Shown: one piece after another, positions 12,211 to 24,196 of the stretch
Layout: each line of letters starts with the position of its first letter
How positions within the stretch are numbered: position 1 is the stretch's first letter
From: Entomortierella parvispora
Taxonomy: Eukaryota > Mortierellomycota > Mortierellomycetes > Mortierellales > Mortierellaceae
Assembly: GCA_963573315.1 (NCBI GenBank)
Contig: OY752141.1
Coordinates: 1,054,001 to 1,118,000, forward strand
Direction: 5' to 3'
DNA: 64,000 nucleotides
Made by a program: the position numbers and the translations under genes
Notes under the pieces: model-generated
What the model was told of the DNA's origin: nothing
The model's input: the letters and a program-made list of their open reading frames with translations, nothing else
Database searches by the model: none

Positions 12211-12386
12211 GGCTTGGATGTGTCAGTGCAGCCAAAGAATGGGATGTCGCTGTCCAGGAAGTCGTGGTTATGTGTCTGGCTTGTTTGGAAGAATGCAAGG
12301 ATGCTCAGAGAACGCAAAATGACCATCATCTGGATATGTAGCACATCGACGCATGTCAGGCTGCACGTGACTTTTTTTTTGTCAGT

Positions 12387-13984
12387 TTATTCTGGTTGAG
12401 GACATCCAACAACCCCAGAGTCGACAATTTTATATTGGCAGTGGCCAGAGCTTCGTGGCTCAATTCCACGGTCGTTAGCTGCCCATGGGGAAAATATGAC
12501 AGATAACGTTCGGAAAGGTTCTTGAGGAACAGTATCAGCACTAGCTTCCGATTCTGAAGACTCTGAGGAAGGCTCTGGTACCCGTGTCCGTTGAAGAATA
12601 ATTCTTGCATTAATAGTGTTTTCCCAGACAAGCCCAAGTGCAGGCTTCTTTAGTTTCATAGGGTCGCTCAGAGGTTGGAATAGCGAGACATCCTGCTGTC
12701 GGCCGAAGTGATCCAAGTTGGCCGAAGAAAGAAACCCGAGCTCGGGTTGAAAGACGTCCGTGACTTGATTCACACAGACCACGGCGATACCGTATTGATC
12801 CGCCAATGATCGCATACGAAGTCCAATCTCACAAAGATCTGCACTACGCTGTAAGATGCTGGTCTTGAAGGAAAGCGCCTGGCTCTGAGGACCTGGTATA
12901 TCTATAGAACCGGGTACGCCGAGATCGCTCCGAAAATTATTGGTAATAGAATCGATGATTATTAATTTGATCGGCTTTTTCCGTCTCAGATCCCTCCCAG
13001 ACTCGCTTGCATTCGAATTGGTTTCCATATCCTGTTGAACTTCTTGCTCATCGTCAGGTATAAAAGAGTCGTTGACGAGAATTGGAAGCTGATAGTTGAA
13101 GATGTGTAGTTGAGTCTCTTGGTCTGCCAATGAATCGAAATAGATGTTGTCTCTGATCTCCTCTGCGGTCTGGTCTGGCAGTTCTAGACTGTGCTTGTCG
13201 ACAAAGTGCTTTATCATTGTCTCTAGTCGCTTGTATGGAAATTTCCCTTCCGTCGAAAGCCATACTGCCGCTATTGGTAGTGAATACCGAAGAGTAATGA
13301 TCAGTGAATATTCGACTGAGGCAACAGCAAAACAGATCAAGAACTTACATCCGCCGAGTCCTCCAAGCTTTATTGGGAGCTGAACCGTGAGGCAGAGCTG
13401 AAGGCAAAACTGAGTTTTTCCAACAGCACTGGTTAAACAAAGACATGTTTTGAGGTTAGTCTAAACCCTTGAGGTAACGATTCGGAGTTTCACATGTGCG
13501 ATGATTCTCACTTGCCTCTCTCCAGCAATCTCGGTGATCCCTCGTGTCATGATTCCATGCCCTCCAAGAGCCAAGTCCAGAACCGGATCGCCCATTGAGA
13601 GCCAATTTTCATCCTGCAAAAGATCCAGTGCAGTTCCGAAGGCTACTTTTGTCTCGAAAATGTACATGGCTGCTCGATCGTACACCTGCGTGATCTCATC
13701 TGGGGTCAGGTTCGAGAGTCGATCATAGGACATGGAGGACGACCCCTGTATTGGCTGGTGGCGCTTGTATCTGGGTGATGTCCCGTCATCTGACAGTCCT
13801 GGAGGCGTGTACAGTAGTAGGTCCTCGACTGTGTCCAAGGAAGCTGCGCCCAGATCAAAACAGGCAGTTAGAAAACACGCAGAGCCAAGGGTGATTAACA
13901 ATGCAGAGAAAAAAGCGGTTGTTTACCACGAATGAGGGTCTCCTTGATGGATTCAGACAGGTCCAGCACGTTGATGGAGGTCAT
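12387..13984 (-). CDS. RAD51 paralogue of XRCC3/Rad57 type, 4 exons
   Basis: Exons 13927-13984, 13516-13843, 13349-13428 and 12387-13270 join into 449 residues. The RecA-fold core is clear. GITEIAGESAVGKT carries Walker A (about 127-134), WLSTEGKFPYKRL follows, and KLIIIDSITNNF holds Walker B (about 258-262). The following RMRSLADQYGIAVVCVNQVTD is a family hallmark. XRCC3/Rad57 proteins pair with a second paralogue to stabilise Rad51 filaments in homologous recombination. The order FPYKRLE after the STE motif fits XRCC3/Rad57 better than Rad51 itself. Intron 2 (13429-13515) must begin with GC, not GT, to restore Walker A. An acidic Ser/Glu insert lies near the C-terminus (SSESSESEASAD). I took the ATG at 13982-13984; an in-frame extension upstream is low-complexity and probably leader. 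The gene is divergent from the enolase-phosphatase gene. Confidence 0.9.
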
Positions 13985-14423
13985 TGGCCGGCGCTCTGTA
14001 GCAATGGTTCCATGGACACAAGAGGGCGCAGAAGAAAGAGATAAAAAAAGTGGATGAATGAATGGCAGGGAGAGGCGGGCCGTGGTGGAAACACCTTTGC
14101 CACCATTTTTGAAGTCAAGCATCCAAAAAAAGGACTGGTCACGTGCCACCAGATCCGAGGGAGGGGGAGATCTGCCGCCATGCATGTCCCTCTTCTGCTT
14201 TCCGCCTTCCTTCCTTCTTCTCTACTTGTTTGCACATCCACTCCCCCACACTCTCGCCCTTGATCTCTTGCATCTACTCGCTCATTGCATTCTCCATTGA
14301 CGACTGGCCTATCCCCACCGACCCACCTCATTCATTTGTCTCTGGCCTGTCTGGCACCCAGCCCTCCTCTCTTCTCCATCGGCCAAATTCACACAGTCCA
14401 TTCCCAGCAACAAAGAACCCACA
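13985..14423. promoter_or_regulatory. Divergent promoter with a TCACGTG box
   Basis: This 439-bp region separates the XRCC3-like gene (-) from the enolase-phosphatase gene (+). It contains GGTCACGTGCC at about 14137-14147, a canonical bHLH (Cbf1-like) E-box. It turns strongly pyrimidine-rich on the plus strand before the ATG at 14424, as fungal leaders often do. Cbf1 controls sulfur-amino-acid genes in yeasts, which would suit a methionine-salvage gene; this link is inference. Confidence 0.5.
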
Positions 14424-16207
<1,784 letters not shown>

Positions 16208-17066
16208 GCTGCCCTCTTCCTAAGTACTCTCAACTACCCAGGATTGCATTGACCTCTGGATCCCCTACCAGCAATCCTCATTGTCATTAGCAAATCACAA
16301 TAAACCTACCATCCTACCAGTTTTGAACCAGATTCAATCAAGAGAAGGTCATCATGCCTGCTCGGGACCAAAAAAGCAGAGCTTAATTCATGGTTTGCGC
16401 GTATCCTGTCCCCGCAGCTGAAAGAATATATCCGCCAACACGGTCTTCCTTTTGGCTAGCTGCCGACCAGCAAACACCTTCCTTCTGAACATCCTAACCG
16501 CTGACCTCGAATTCTCTGACCATCGACCATTACCCACCGGCCCCTAGTAAGACGCTGACAGGACGTTCCGTTTCTAAGACAGACAAAAAATCGGCGGCTA
16601 CTGGTCGGAGGTTAAGATGTTTAAAACAGAGTGCCCGCTGGTCTGCCTCGAACTAATAAAACTATCCGAAGCTGAGCCTTCAAAGGAGGCGCGAGGTTCA
16701 TTACACGTTGAGATATCTTATGTACTGATTCAGAGTGCCGATGGTGAAGTTTTGAAGCCATGCCTTGAGTCTCGACCACGATAGCGCATCTCATTTCGCG
16801 ACAAATCTTGAGGTGATGACGACCTTGCTTTCCAATCGCGTTTCGCATGACTCAGTTCCCAATCAAGCTTGCTGTCTCGATAAATATCAACAAAGCTCAG
16901 TGGCAAACCCTCCGCCGACTGGGAGTCTGTATCATCCCCAGCCCCGACACATAGAAGGCAAAAAAAGCACAGGCAAAAGTCTTCCACGTCTCTTTTAAAA
17001 AAACCCCCAGGGCAGACACACAAGTTTCGTAACGATCGTAACGAACGTCGCGATTAAAACCAACAA
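16208..17066. other. Intergenic, no gene seen
   Basis: 3' flank of the enolase-phosphatase gene, with AATAAA at about 16299-16304, followed by sequence without a recognisable gene. Short frames on both strands show no family signal. Confidence 0.4.
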
Positions 17067-17463
17067 AGGATTTATCTACTCGACAACCCAGGTTGTTCAA
17101 TTTCGTGACAACCCCCCACTTTTTGCGCTCTAGCTCCATGTAACACTCCTTTTTGCCTTCTCTTCAACAGCACTTTGTTACAACAGTAAACGGCTACTGT
17201 ATTCGCACTCATTCCGTTTCCCAGTTTCCCGCAACTCAATTCAAGAGTTCAAGTCCCATATCGTTATCGACGCGACTTGGACACTCGCTAAAAAAGCGAC
17301 AGTATCGCCACAGACGCGTTAATCTTTGCCTCTGAGGGGTTAAAGGCGATACCTCGAAGAGTTTTCGTCCCTTCCCTGCACGTTTTTGTCTCGAAAAGCA
17401 AAAGAGAGTGTTACATGGACTTAGAGCGCAAAAAGTGGGGGGTTGTCGAGTAGATAAACCCTA
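17067..17463. mobile_element. MITE-like element with terminal inverted repeats
   Basis: The left end (from about 17067, TTTATCTACTCGACAACCC, then CCACTTTTTGCGCTCTA and CCATGTAACACTC) is repeated in reverse complement at the right end (about 17390-17463: GAGTGTTACATGG, TAGAGCGCAAAAAGTGGGG, GTTGTCGAGTAGATAAA). The arms match over roughly 70 bp, except that the left arm has an extra block of about 25 bp near 17089-17112 that duplicates ACAACCC. The interior of about 230 bp has no coding capacity. A short non-coding element with long inverted ends is typical of a MITE mobilised by a transposase elsewhere. No convincing target duplication was seen; only an AA is shared at the edges. The element ends 28 bp from a tRNA gene. 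Confidence 0.7.
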
Positions 17464-17491
17464 AAGCAAAGCCGGAGAAGCAAAAAGAAAT

Positions 17492-17563
17492 TGCCCACAG
17501 CAGGGATCGAACCTGCTACCTTCTGCTTACTAGGCAGACGCTCTACCAATGAGCTATGCGGGC
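17492..17563 (-). tRNA. tRNA-Thr (anticodon AGU)
   Basis: The reverse complement folds as a 72-nt tRNA. The acceptor stem GCCCGCA pairs with TGTGGGC, with one G-U and a discriminator A. The D arm carries the A box TAGCTCATTGG. The anticodon stem TCTGC/GCAGA closes the loop CTAGTAA with anticodon AGT. The T arm carries the B box GGTTCGATCCC. There is no intron. A TTTTT run just past the 3' end on the minus strand is a plausible RNA polymerase III terminator. In the cell A34 would be edited to inosine. Mobile elements lie on both sides of the gene. Confidence 0.95.
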
Positions 17564-17659
17564 TGTTATTGCTTGATATTTTGTCGTGAACTGGCCTGCT
17601 TTTGAGGCTCAGTCACGGACGTCAGCACGTGACATCATATGCACGTGACCCGCTCTTTT

Positions 17660-17676
17660 TCTCCCGCGTCGCTTGG
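17660..17676 (+). repeat. Target-site duplication, left copy
   Basis: TCTCCCGCGTCGCTTGG here is repeated exactly at 18273-18289 and flanks the SINE-like insert. A shorter form, TTTTCTCCCGCGTCGC (17657-17672), recurs at 18916-18931 and flanks the whole block. The set records two successive insertions at one site. Confidence 0.85.
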
Positions 17677-18272
17677 GCGGGCGAGCCCTTTTGCTACTTC
17701 GGTCTAAGGCGCCTAGTGCGTTTTAGCGTAGCAAATAAAGCTTCCAGAGACAGTGCTGTGAGGTCGTGGGTTCGATCTCAGCTTGGTGCGTCCTCGATGT
17801 TGCGCTAGCCTCCCGAATTGGAGGCGGTAGTCCGTATCACTACCTACAGCTCGTTGCTGATATTTATCCTAACAATTGGGATTAGCTACCAGGGGGCACT
17901 GAGTCAAAGTGTTAAGTATACGAGGTTGCTATTAGGCTGGAAACAGCTATCCGCCCATTTACAGGTGCTCTGTGAGAGCGGTCGGACATCGAACAAGAAA
18001 TTTTCTCAAGACACCCTCCGAGGCCCCCTCAATGGCCGTCAAGAAAAGGTGTTCCTGGTGGTGGAAGTCGGTTATTCGAGGAGGTCTCGGTCTGAATTTG
18101 CAGGCGACGAGTCTGCCAACGGATCGGTCGGGGCGTCGAGATGGATGTTACAGCGTGTACAACGTCGACTCACGGGACTATAGCAGGTTACAGTGGCTGG
18201 GAAGATTAAAATTAATCCGACCCTCTTGTGGCTCGTTGTAGAAGATCACTGTTGAATAAAAAAAAAAAAAAA
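17677..18272 (+). mobile_element. SINE-like retro-insertion with a tRNA-Leu-like head
   Basis: This is a 596-bp insert bounded by 17-bp direct repeats and ending in a poly(A) tail (from about 18256). The first about 110 bp resemble a degenerate class II tRNA. GGTCTAAGGCGCC matches the D-arm region of tRNA-Leu, a long variable region follows, and GTGGGTTCGATCTC near 17767 matches a pol III B box. The T stem no longer pairs well, so it is not a functional tRNA. A pol III head, no coding region, an A tail and a target duplication together define a SINE. The open frame at 17818-18183 inside it shows no family and is probably chance. Confidence 0.75.
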
Positions 18273-18289
18273 TCTCCCGCGTCGCTTGG

Positions 18290-18749
18290 CGAGAACACTT
18301 CACCATTGGACACGGCACGCTCGGTAGTCACTGCATACCAAGGACTCTTATACTCCGCCTTGATCGACGCGTGGACGCCAGTTTTCAAAGCTCCTCACTC
18401 GGTTGTAGTCGCGGTCGCACACCAGTTTATCCGTCGCCTGGATAGAGACGCCCTGGCTAAAGTGTGGAAGCACCGTTGCGAAGTCACAATTGCATGGGAG
18501 AAGGAACGCGGTATCCGCCCCAAGATGAAACGACAAGTCCAGCCTGGTTTACCCTGGAATAATGCCTCTGGGGCGCTATTGCCCCCTGACACTTGCCCAT
18601 GTGGCGCGCTCCTCACTGACCACATCCAAGGCCTCTGCCCTGGAGCCCAGGACGACCCTTTTTTGGCGGACCATCGACTTCTGGCCTGTATACGCGGCCA
18701 AGTTCATTTAACGACACTTGAAAAAATGGGGAAGATCCATTTTTTGTAA
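18290..18749 (+). pseudogene. C-terminal fragment of a probable LINE ORF2 protein
   Basis: The frame is open through the whole LINE fragment and stops at 18747-18749, coding about 150 residues. It includes FIRRLDRDALAKVWKHRCE, WEKERGIRPKMKRQ and a Cys pair (PDTCPCGALL), and ends MGKIHFL. The Trp/Arg-rich character with WE..GI resembles the region after RNase H in LINE ORF2 proteins of early-diverging fungi. That assignment is tentative. There is no start codon of its own, since the upstream frame runs back into the A tail of the neighbouring insert. Confidence 0.5.
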
Positions 18750-18915
18750 CACTTTACTCTCCAATATTACACGGCGACGAGCCGTGGCATTTGTTGCGCG
18801 GGGATCGCTAGACCACGCGGCTGCGTCAGGTCGTAGATAGTTCAGTTTATATACTCCACTTCTTTGGCTCGGCATGGCAAATAAAATGTTGCAAAAAAAA
18901 AAAAAAAAAAAAAAA
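18290..18915 (+). mobile_element. 5'-truncated non-LTR (LINE) insertion with poly(A) tail
   Basis: This is the outer insertion. Its first four bases, TTGG, are now shared with the inner duplication. It ends in an AATAAA signal (about 18880) and a run of about 23 A, and is then followed by the 16-bp duplication TTTTCTCCCGCGTCGC at 18916-18931. It contains the end of an open frame followed by about 165 bp of 3' UTR. Truncation at the 5' end is normal for target-primed reverse transcription. The encoded family is inferred from structure and position, not from a reverse-transcriptase motif, which is not present in this fragment. Confidence 0.7.
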
Positions 18916-19302
18916 TTTTCTCCCGCGTCGCACAAACGCGCCGTTTCTACGGACCCTCCTTCTTCCCTCTCCTTTTGCTCTTGTTATTGTTATTCTTATC
19001 TTTGACCTTGGTTTACCCTTCATCGCTACAATCGCGTCTTGATCTCGTTTCGTGTGTTCTATCGACGACAGAACGCGTGGACCTTTTACTGTCGACTTCA
19101 CCCCAATGTTCTGAGGACCAGTACGAGCATTGCGATTCTAATCGATGGTATTGCCTTCATCATCTACCTCTTTCCTTTGTCCGATCGTCTTTGACTTTGC
19201 TCGTTTTACTATGAAGCACGCCTTTACCTTCTTCCGTCTTTGCCCCAATGCTTTTGACAACGACAAGTATAAAAGACAGACCTGAGTGATCATGAGAAGG
19301 GT

Positions 19303-19461
19303 ATCAAACCCCACCCTTTCTCTTTTGATCATCTCAGGTAAGCACTATTACTCCCTTCTAGCAATACTATCGAATATCTTTATCATCTTTATCATTTCTA
19401 ACCTTCATTACTTTATTATCAATAAATCAAACCCCACCCTTTCTCTTTTGATCATCTCAGG
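19303..19461 (+). repeat. Identical 36-bp direct repeat, two copies
   Basis: Copies at 19303-19338 and 19426-19461 begin ATCAAACCCCACCC and end TGATCATCTCAGG with no difference seen. Each has a short self-inverted pattern (ATCAAA ... TTTGAT). Just before the first copy, 19281-19293 (CCTGAGTGATCAT) is nearly the reverse complement of its end. Confidence 0.85.
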
Positions 19462-19604
19462 AACCTCGAGCGGTTGCCCTGGAATATCAGTCTCTCCCTC
19501 TTCCTTCTAAGTAGCCAGGAACCTCGCGCGGTTGCCCTGGACTTAGACTAGTTCTCTTCCCCCTCCCGTCTAAACCTGCCTAGAACCTCGAGCGGTTGCC
19601 TAGG
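19458..19604 (+). repeat. Three hairpin modules with compensatory changes
   Basis: Modules lie at 19458-19481, 19515-19540 and 19579-19604. Each reads as an outer stem, then AACC, a TCGAGC or TCGCGC centre, GGTT, and the outer stem complement. The outer stems are CAGG/CCTG, CCAGG/CCTGG and CCTAG/CTAGG. Module 3 has changed on both sides of the stem and kept pairing. The spacing is about 60 bp. No coding frame explains them. They could be palindromic mobile elements or parts of a structured RNA. Confidence 0.7.
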
Positions 19605-21709
19605 ACGTTTACGACAATTTGTCATTCTTTTAATTTGTCTTTGAGACTCAACAAGCAGACAAATATCACGTGACATTGAAAGTCACGTGACGTCGGCTGA
19701 GCGCGGTTTCGACTTCCTTCCTTCCTCTTCGTCCTCGCTTCCTATGGTCCAAGGGAGTGCTGACTCGCTAGAGGTCTTCACACGGCACGATAAGATGTAA
19801 GCGTTAAAACGAGAAGTTGTTTTCCCTGCAATCCACGATGTTTGTAAATGTCCATCGCGGTTTTATTCTCCAGTCCTCTAGGCGCCAGGAATATCCGATA
19901 TACCGGTGATTGATTAAACCCACCAAAAAAAGCGTGCCTACAAAGTTCGCCTGTAGCTGAAAGAGGGGCGATTGGGACGGGTTCATTTCCATTGCTTCCA
20001 AAGGAGGACGGCGATCAGCATTCGCGTCAAAAGAACTTGATGGACTGAGTACAAAGTTGCAATGTGCTGTCTTGGGTTATCTGTTGACTTGCAGACGCTG
20101 TCAAGTTGTCGAATATGTGAACACAATAGAGTGAGAGGAAAAAACAACGCTGACCAAAGTCGGAAAACAGTGGAGAGTGAGGCAGGTAGTGTCCAAGTAA
20201 ATAGTGTAATCTCTATTCCCCAAAATCTAAAGACCGTCTGGCTCTTCCCACGAGCCGAGACGAGAGATGTGTTGGTATCCCAGTCCGTTCTTGTCCACAT
20301 TGCGCAAAGGGCGCTCTAATGTTGTGATTGTTGAGATGGTGAATCAATTGAAGATGAAGTGAGCGAACAAGCTTTGCCTGCCTGTGGGGTTTATCGGTTG
20401 AGGGCCGACCAAAGACTGACACGCACAGAATCTGGACTTTCCCGGCACGCCTGAATTTATCCATACCACACCCGCCATCTTTATAAAAAACATATTGTGT
20501 TGAGCATTGTGCCCCTTTTCAATAAACCAATTGAAAGAGGCTCAAAAGGTAGGAGGGTGGAGAAAAAGTAACATAACGGCATGTGGAGAATTGTAGAGCA
20601 AAGCGACGACCCGGATGTTTTATCGGGTCTGCAGAGAGAGGTGCTGGGGTGAAGGAAATGTTGTCACTTTAGGTGTCGTCCATGAACGTTCTCAATCAGC
20701 CCCTTTCCTCTCTCTTGTTTTGTATCCCGGCTGCAACGCGTGGAAAACACAGAGATGGATGGATCGGACCTTTTGGAGAGGAGAAGCGCGAATACAAACA
20801 GACTTGGGAGAGGAGATGGAACGCTCGACCGCAGATCCATGTCAATCACCCCTTTCTCCGTTTGCTGTGTGCAGTGGTCCCACCGACACGTGTTTGATAC
20901 ACGCGTCAGGATCGCAGTCTTCATCCTCCTTTTTCCTTCCAGTTGCTTTTTTGCAACCTTCTTGCTCCACTAGCACGCACCTCCGAACACAACAAGGCGG
21001 GACTGCAGGATAGAGAGAGACCGATTCCTTCTGTTTTTGGTCTTGGCCGCAGTCTTTCGCGTAATTTCCGTGTTGTGTGTGGTTTTTTCATGGTCCCCTC
21101 CTCCAGACGCATGTGCGAGAGTAAAGAAAAAATCATCTGCACAGTGGATGACGAAAAGCCTCGTTTCCTCTCCACTCCGTGGTAGCCGAGGGCCAATTCC
21201 AGCTGAAAATGACGAAACAGGAACATCTAGGAGAGAGAGAGGAGAGAGAAACATCACCCCCCATGACCACAAACGACAGTGCAACCCCTCCCAGAGATTC
21301 TCACTCATCTCTTCCTTTTCTTAGCCTCCGCTTCCGCTCGCGGGAAAAGTTTACAGCGGGAGTCCATTTCTTTTATTCTTTGCATTGTGGGAGAATTTCC
21401 TTGCCCAGCATGCATCAATGCGGTGGAGCGCAAGGGCGCGGGTTGGTCCAGGCGTCCTCTTTCATTAAAAGAGGAGATTCAACAACTGGGACAGACACGA
21501 GGCCTCATGGGGGCACTGACCAACGAAAACCGTTGAACGAGCTCTCTTCTCCTCTTTGTTTGTTTTGTACGACAGCTTGGGGTCTCGTACAAATCCTCCC
21601 CCGGGAATATTTTTTTTTTGTTTTTGGTTCATCATGTTGCATTGTATGACTCTGATAGATGATAAGCGCCTTTATCGCTTTTTTTCTATTGACAAAAAAC
21701 TAGTCGACT
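19605..21709. other. Intergenic, no gene seen; paired CACGTGAC boxes
   Basis: No recognisable coding region. A pair of CACGTGAC motifs lies at about 19668-19692 (ATCACGTGACATT and AGTCACGTGACGTC). A similar pair lies at about 17627-17650 on the other side of the retro-insertions. The remainder, 19.8-21.7 kb, has only short frames without family signal, and is the 3' flank of the MGR3-like gene. Confidence 0.4.
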
Positions 21710-23412
21710 CTAAGCTTGTGTGCCTTCATTGGAGTCTCGTAGGCGCTTAAGCGCCTTGTTCGACTCAATAATACATTGTTTGAATCCTGTTTCGAGTCCA
21801 TGTTGCCTCGACTGCTTGTAATAAGCTTGCGCCCTCAATGGGTCTCCCTTCATCTGTTTTTTTTTACATCGCAAAAAACCAGATCGTTAGTCTCTCTTTT
21901 CATTTTACGTCCCAGTTCATCGAAGCGTACTGCATAACAAAGACGTGGGAGTTAAACCTACCTCATGAAGCATGCCCAGATTGTATAGAATAACGCCACA
22001 GCCCTCGTCACACTCCTGGCCACTTTGATTCGTGCTAATCTTAAGTCCTCGCTCGGCCCACCCCATGGCATCATCCACATTGCCGAGTCCTTGCAACGCA
22101 TCCGAGATGTTGCTCCTATTATGTCGAAAATTACCAGTGGTAAGTTTTCCACTGAGACTCTCCAGGGCAGATTGATTCCATGTTCTCACCGCGATTCTCA
22201 TTCTACTCACATAATGATGGCAGCGTGACAGGATTTGTTGTCGACAAGTGACAAGGCTCGCATGTAGAGTGGGAGTGCGTTCCTATGAACAGATGCGAGA
22301 GGATCAAGTTAATATCGCCAACTCCACCTTCATAAGAAAATATAACACATAATAAAAAAAAAACGGAGAGTCAGTGCGTACGAGTAGACGCCTTTGCTGG
22401 CATAGAATCCTCCAAGAGCCTCCAAGCTCGCTCCAAGATCCGTCTTAGTCATCCAAGAAGGAAGGTTATCAAAGTTGAATTGTTTTTTCATCGCCTCCTT
22501 GTCTCTTGCCATCTGTAGCCTCTCCGCGTCTTCCAGGTCGTGACTGGCGCCTGAGGCATACTGCTGTTCCAACTGCTCGTGGTTCTTGAGCAGTTGCTCC
22601 ACCGACCAAAGGTAGTACCGTTCTGCTTGCTGATCCTTCTTCATTAAATGGTATAGGTCACCTAGCTTTTGAGCGATCCCGACTGTCTTCAGTCGCGTGG
22701 GACCATCCATGATCACACGAGGTCGATGTGCTGATGTTTCTGTCGTAGTTTCCCCGGGAGACCCAGTCTTGGTATCTTCGAAAGCAGAATCATCGTGTTC
22801 CGAGGACGCTGCTCCTACTTTTGCTGCTGAGGTTGAATCGTTGTTTCCGGTGCCCATAGTCCGTCCGTGGACCAGACATTCAAAGGCCATGACAAGAACA
22901 TCGATCGCCTCCTGATTCCGTCCCATGTCCTGGAACATGGTGCCTAATTGGATCATGATTCCTGTAACCTCGGGACCATCGACTTTCAGATCTGGATGCT
23001 GCATGGCCGCATTCAAGGCCGAGCGATAGAACCCGACAGCTTTCTCTCGATCATCACCATAGTTTTGATAGTAGAGCGCCTTGCGGAGATCGTTTCGGAT
23101 ATCCTCTGGAAACGCGTTCACGCCCGAGGTATAAAACTGCCAAACGCCCACTGCCGTCAAAGAAACACCGCTGAGGACGAGGATGGCGGCCAGAACTGGA
23201 ACCATGCGTGACCGCCCAGAGGGCGCTGCTGCAGAAGCGTTGGGTGAAGCCTTGCCTGAGTACATACGTGTGGATTGTCTCGCCATGGAACTAATTCTAG
23301 GGCATGGAACACTGTTTCCTGCGGCAAGGGGCATCCGGCTATGCAACGGCGTCCATGATCTCGGGAGCGATCTTGCGAGCAAAGTGGATGTGATCCTGGC
23401 AGGGCTGATCAT
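21710..23412 (-). CDS. MGR3: MGR3-like mitochondrial TPR protein (i-AAA protease adaptor), 4 exons
   Basis: Exons 22382-23412, 22211-22282, 21962-22115 and 21710-21853 join in phase to 466 residues. The N-terminus is Arg/Ser-rich without acids (MISPARITSTLLARSLPRSW), as in a mitochondrial presequence. One membrane segment follows at about residues 71-92 (VPVLAAILVLSGVSLTAVGVW), then tetratricopeptide-type helical pairs: YYQNYGDDREKAVGFYRSAL, MFQDMGRNQEAIDVLVMAFE, KLGDLYHLMKKDQQAERYYL, ALPLYMRAL and NAMGWAERGL-like. In yeast Mgr3, with Mgr1, recruits substrates to the inner-membrane i-AAA protease Yme1; the layout here matches. An acidic Ser/Thr loop separates the TPR blocks. The last exon ends KALKRLRDSNEGTQA. 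A palindrome-like GGCGCTTAAGCGCC at 21742-21755 is simply coding sequence. The start ATG is 23410-23412. Confidence 0.85.
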
Positions 23413-24196
23413 GTTGCTTCGGAATTGTTGCTTCGGAATGGTTGTTTCCTGAGGTTGGTTGTGAATGAAAAAACACCAGAGAATGGTCCGTGGGGAATGC
23501 GCGCCTTTGCGGGCCAGAACGGTGGCTTAGACGCGACCAGGGAAAACGGCGGCTCGCGTCCAGACGCGCTCTTTTGCTGTTTCCTGTCCCTTTCTTTCTC
23601 GATTGCTCGATCTGTTTGCAAGAAAAAGACGCTTGAGCCTTTGTTTCTGAAACGCAGGGCTCCCGATGTAGCCAAAGCTCACTCATTGCATTCTTTACTC
23701 GCTGACATGTGTCGTAGAAACGTAGATGGTTAACTTTGTGAAAGGGGATATCTTGCCGCTCTTTTACATCAGTCGAGCCTTTTGGCAATTGTGGAGCATC
23801 GCTAAAGACGGGTTTTCCATGTCTACTAAAGTCTTTCGTGAGTATGAAGACCTGCAACAGTGGAATGTTTTTCCAGGTTGCTGTCTAGTAGTTGACTCGT
23901 GATCTTTGTTGTTTTTGAGCTCTCACTCGCACTGACCTCTCATAACGACCACCTTCATCTTGTGTTGATGAGAACGGCGTGGAGATGGAGTAGAAGACCT
24001 TTATTGACTTTCAATAGGTCGAAAGGCTATTGTTACCCTACTGTTCATGATTGGCAGGCGTTTGTTCACGTCTGGAGTCGTGTCGATACTCCACAAAGTA
24101 TTTTTTTGTCACAACAAATGGCTGAGGGTATTCTACCGTTTATTCTGGAAACACAGAAATGAAAGGAAAAAGCAAGAACATTTATAATAATTACTC

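Noticed and set aside
17818-18183. A 121-codon frame with a hydrophobic start inside the SINE-like insert
   Set aside because: It lies in a non-coding retro-element and shows no family, and SINEs do not code.
20615-21013. A 132-codon frame
   Set aside because: Mixed composition with no start context, and no conserved-looking segments.
21742-21755. A 14-bp palindrome GGCGCTTAAGCGCC
   Set aside because: It is part of the last coding exon of the MGR3-like gene (KALKRL), so no regulatory role needs to be assumed.
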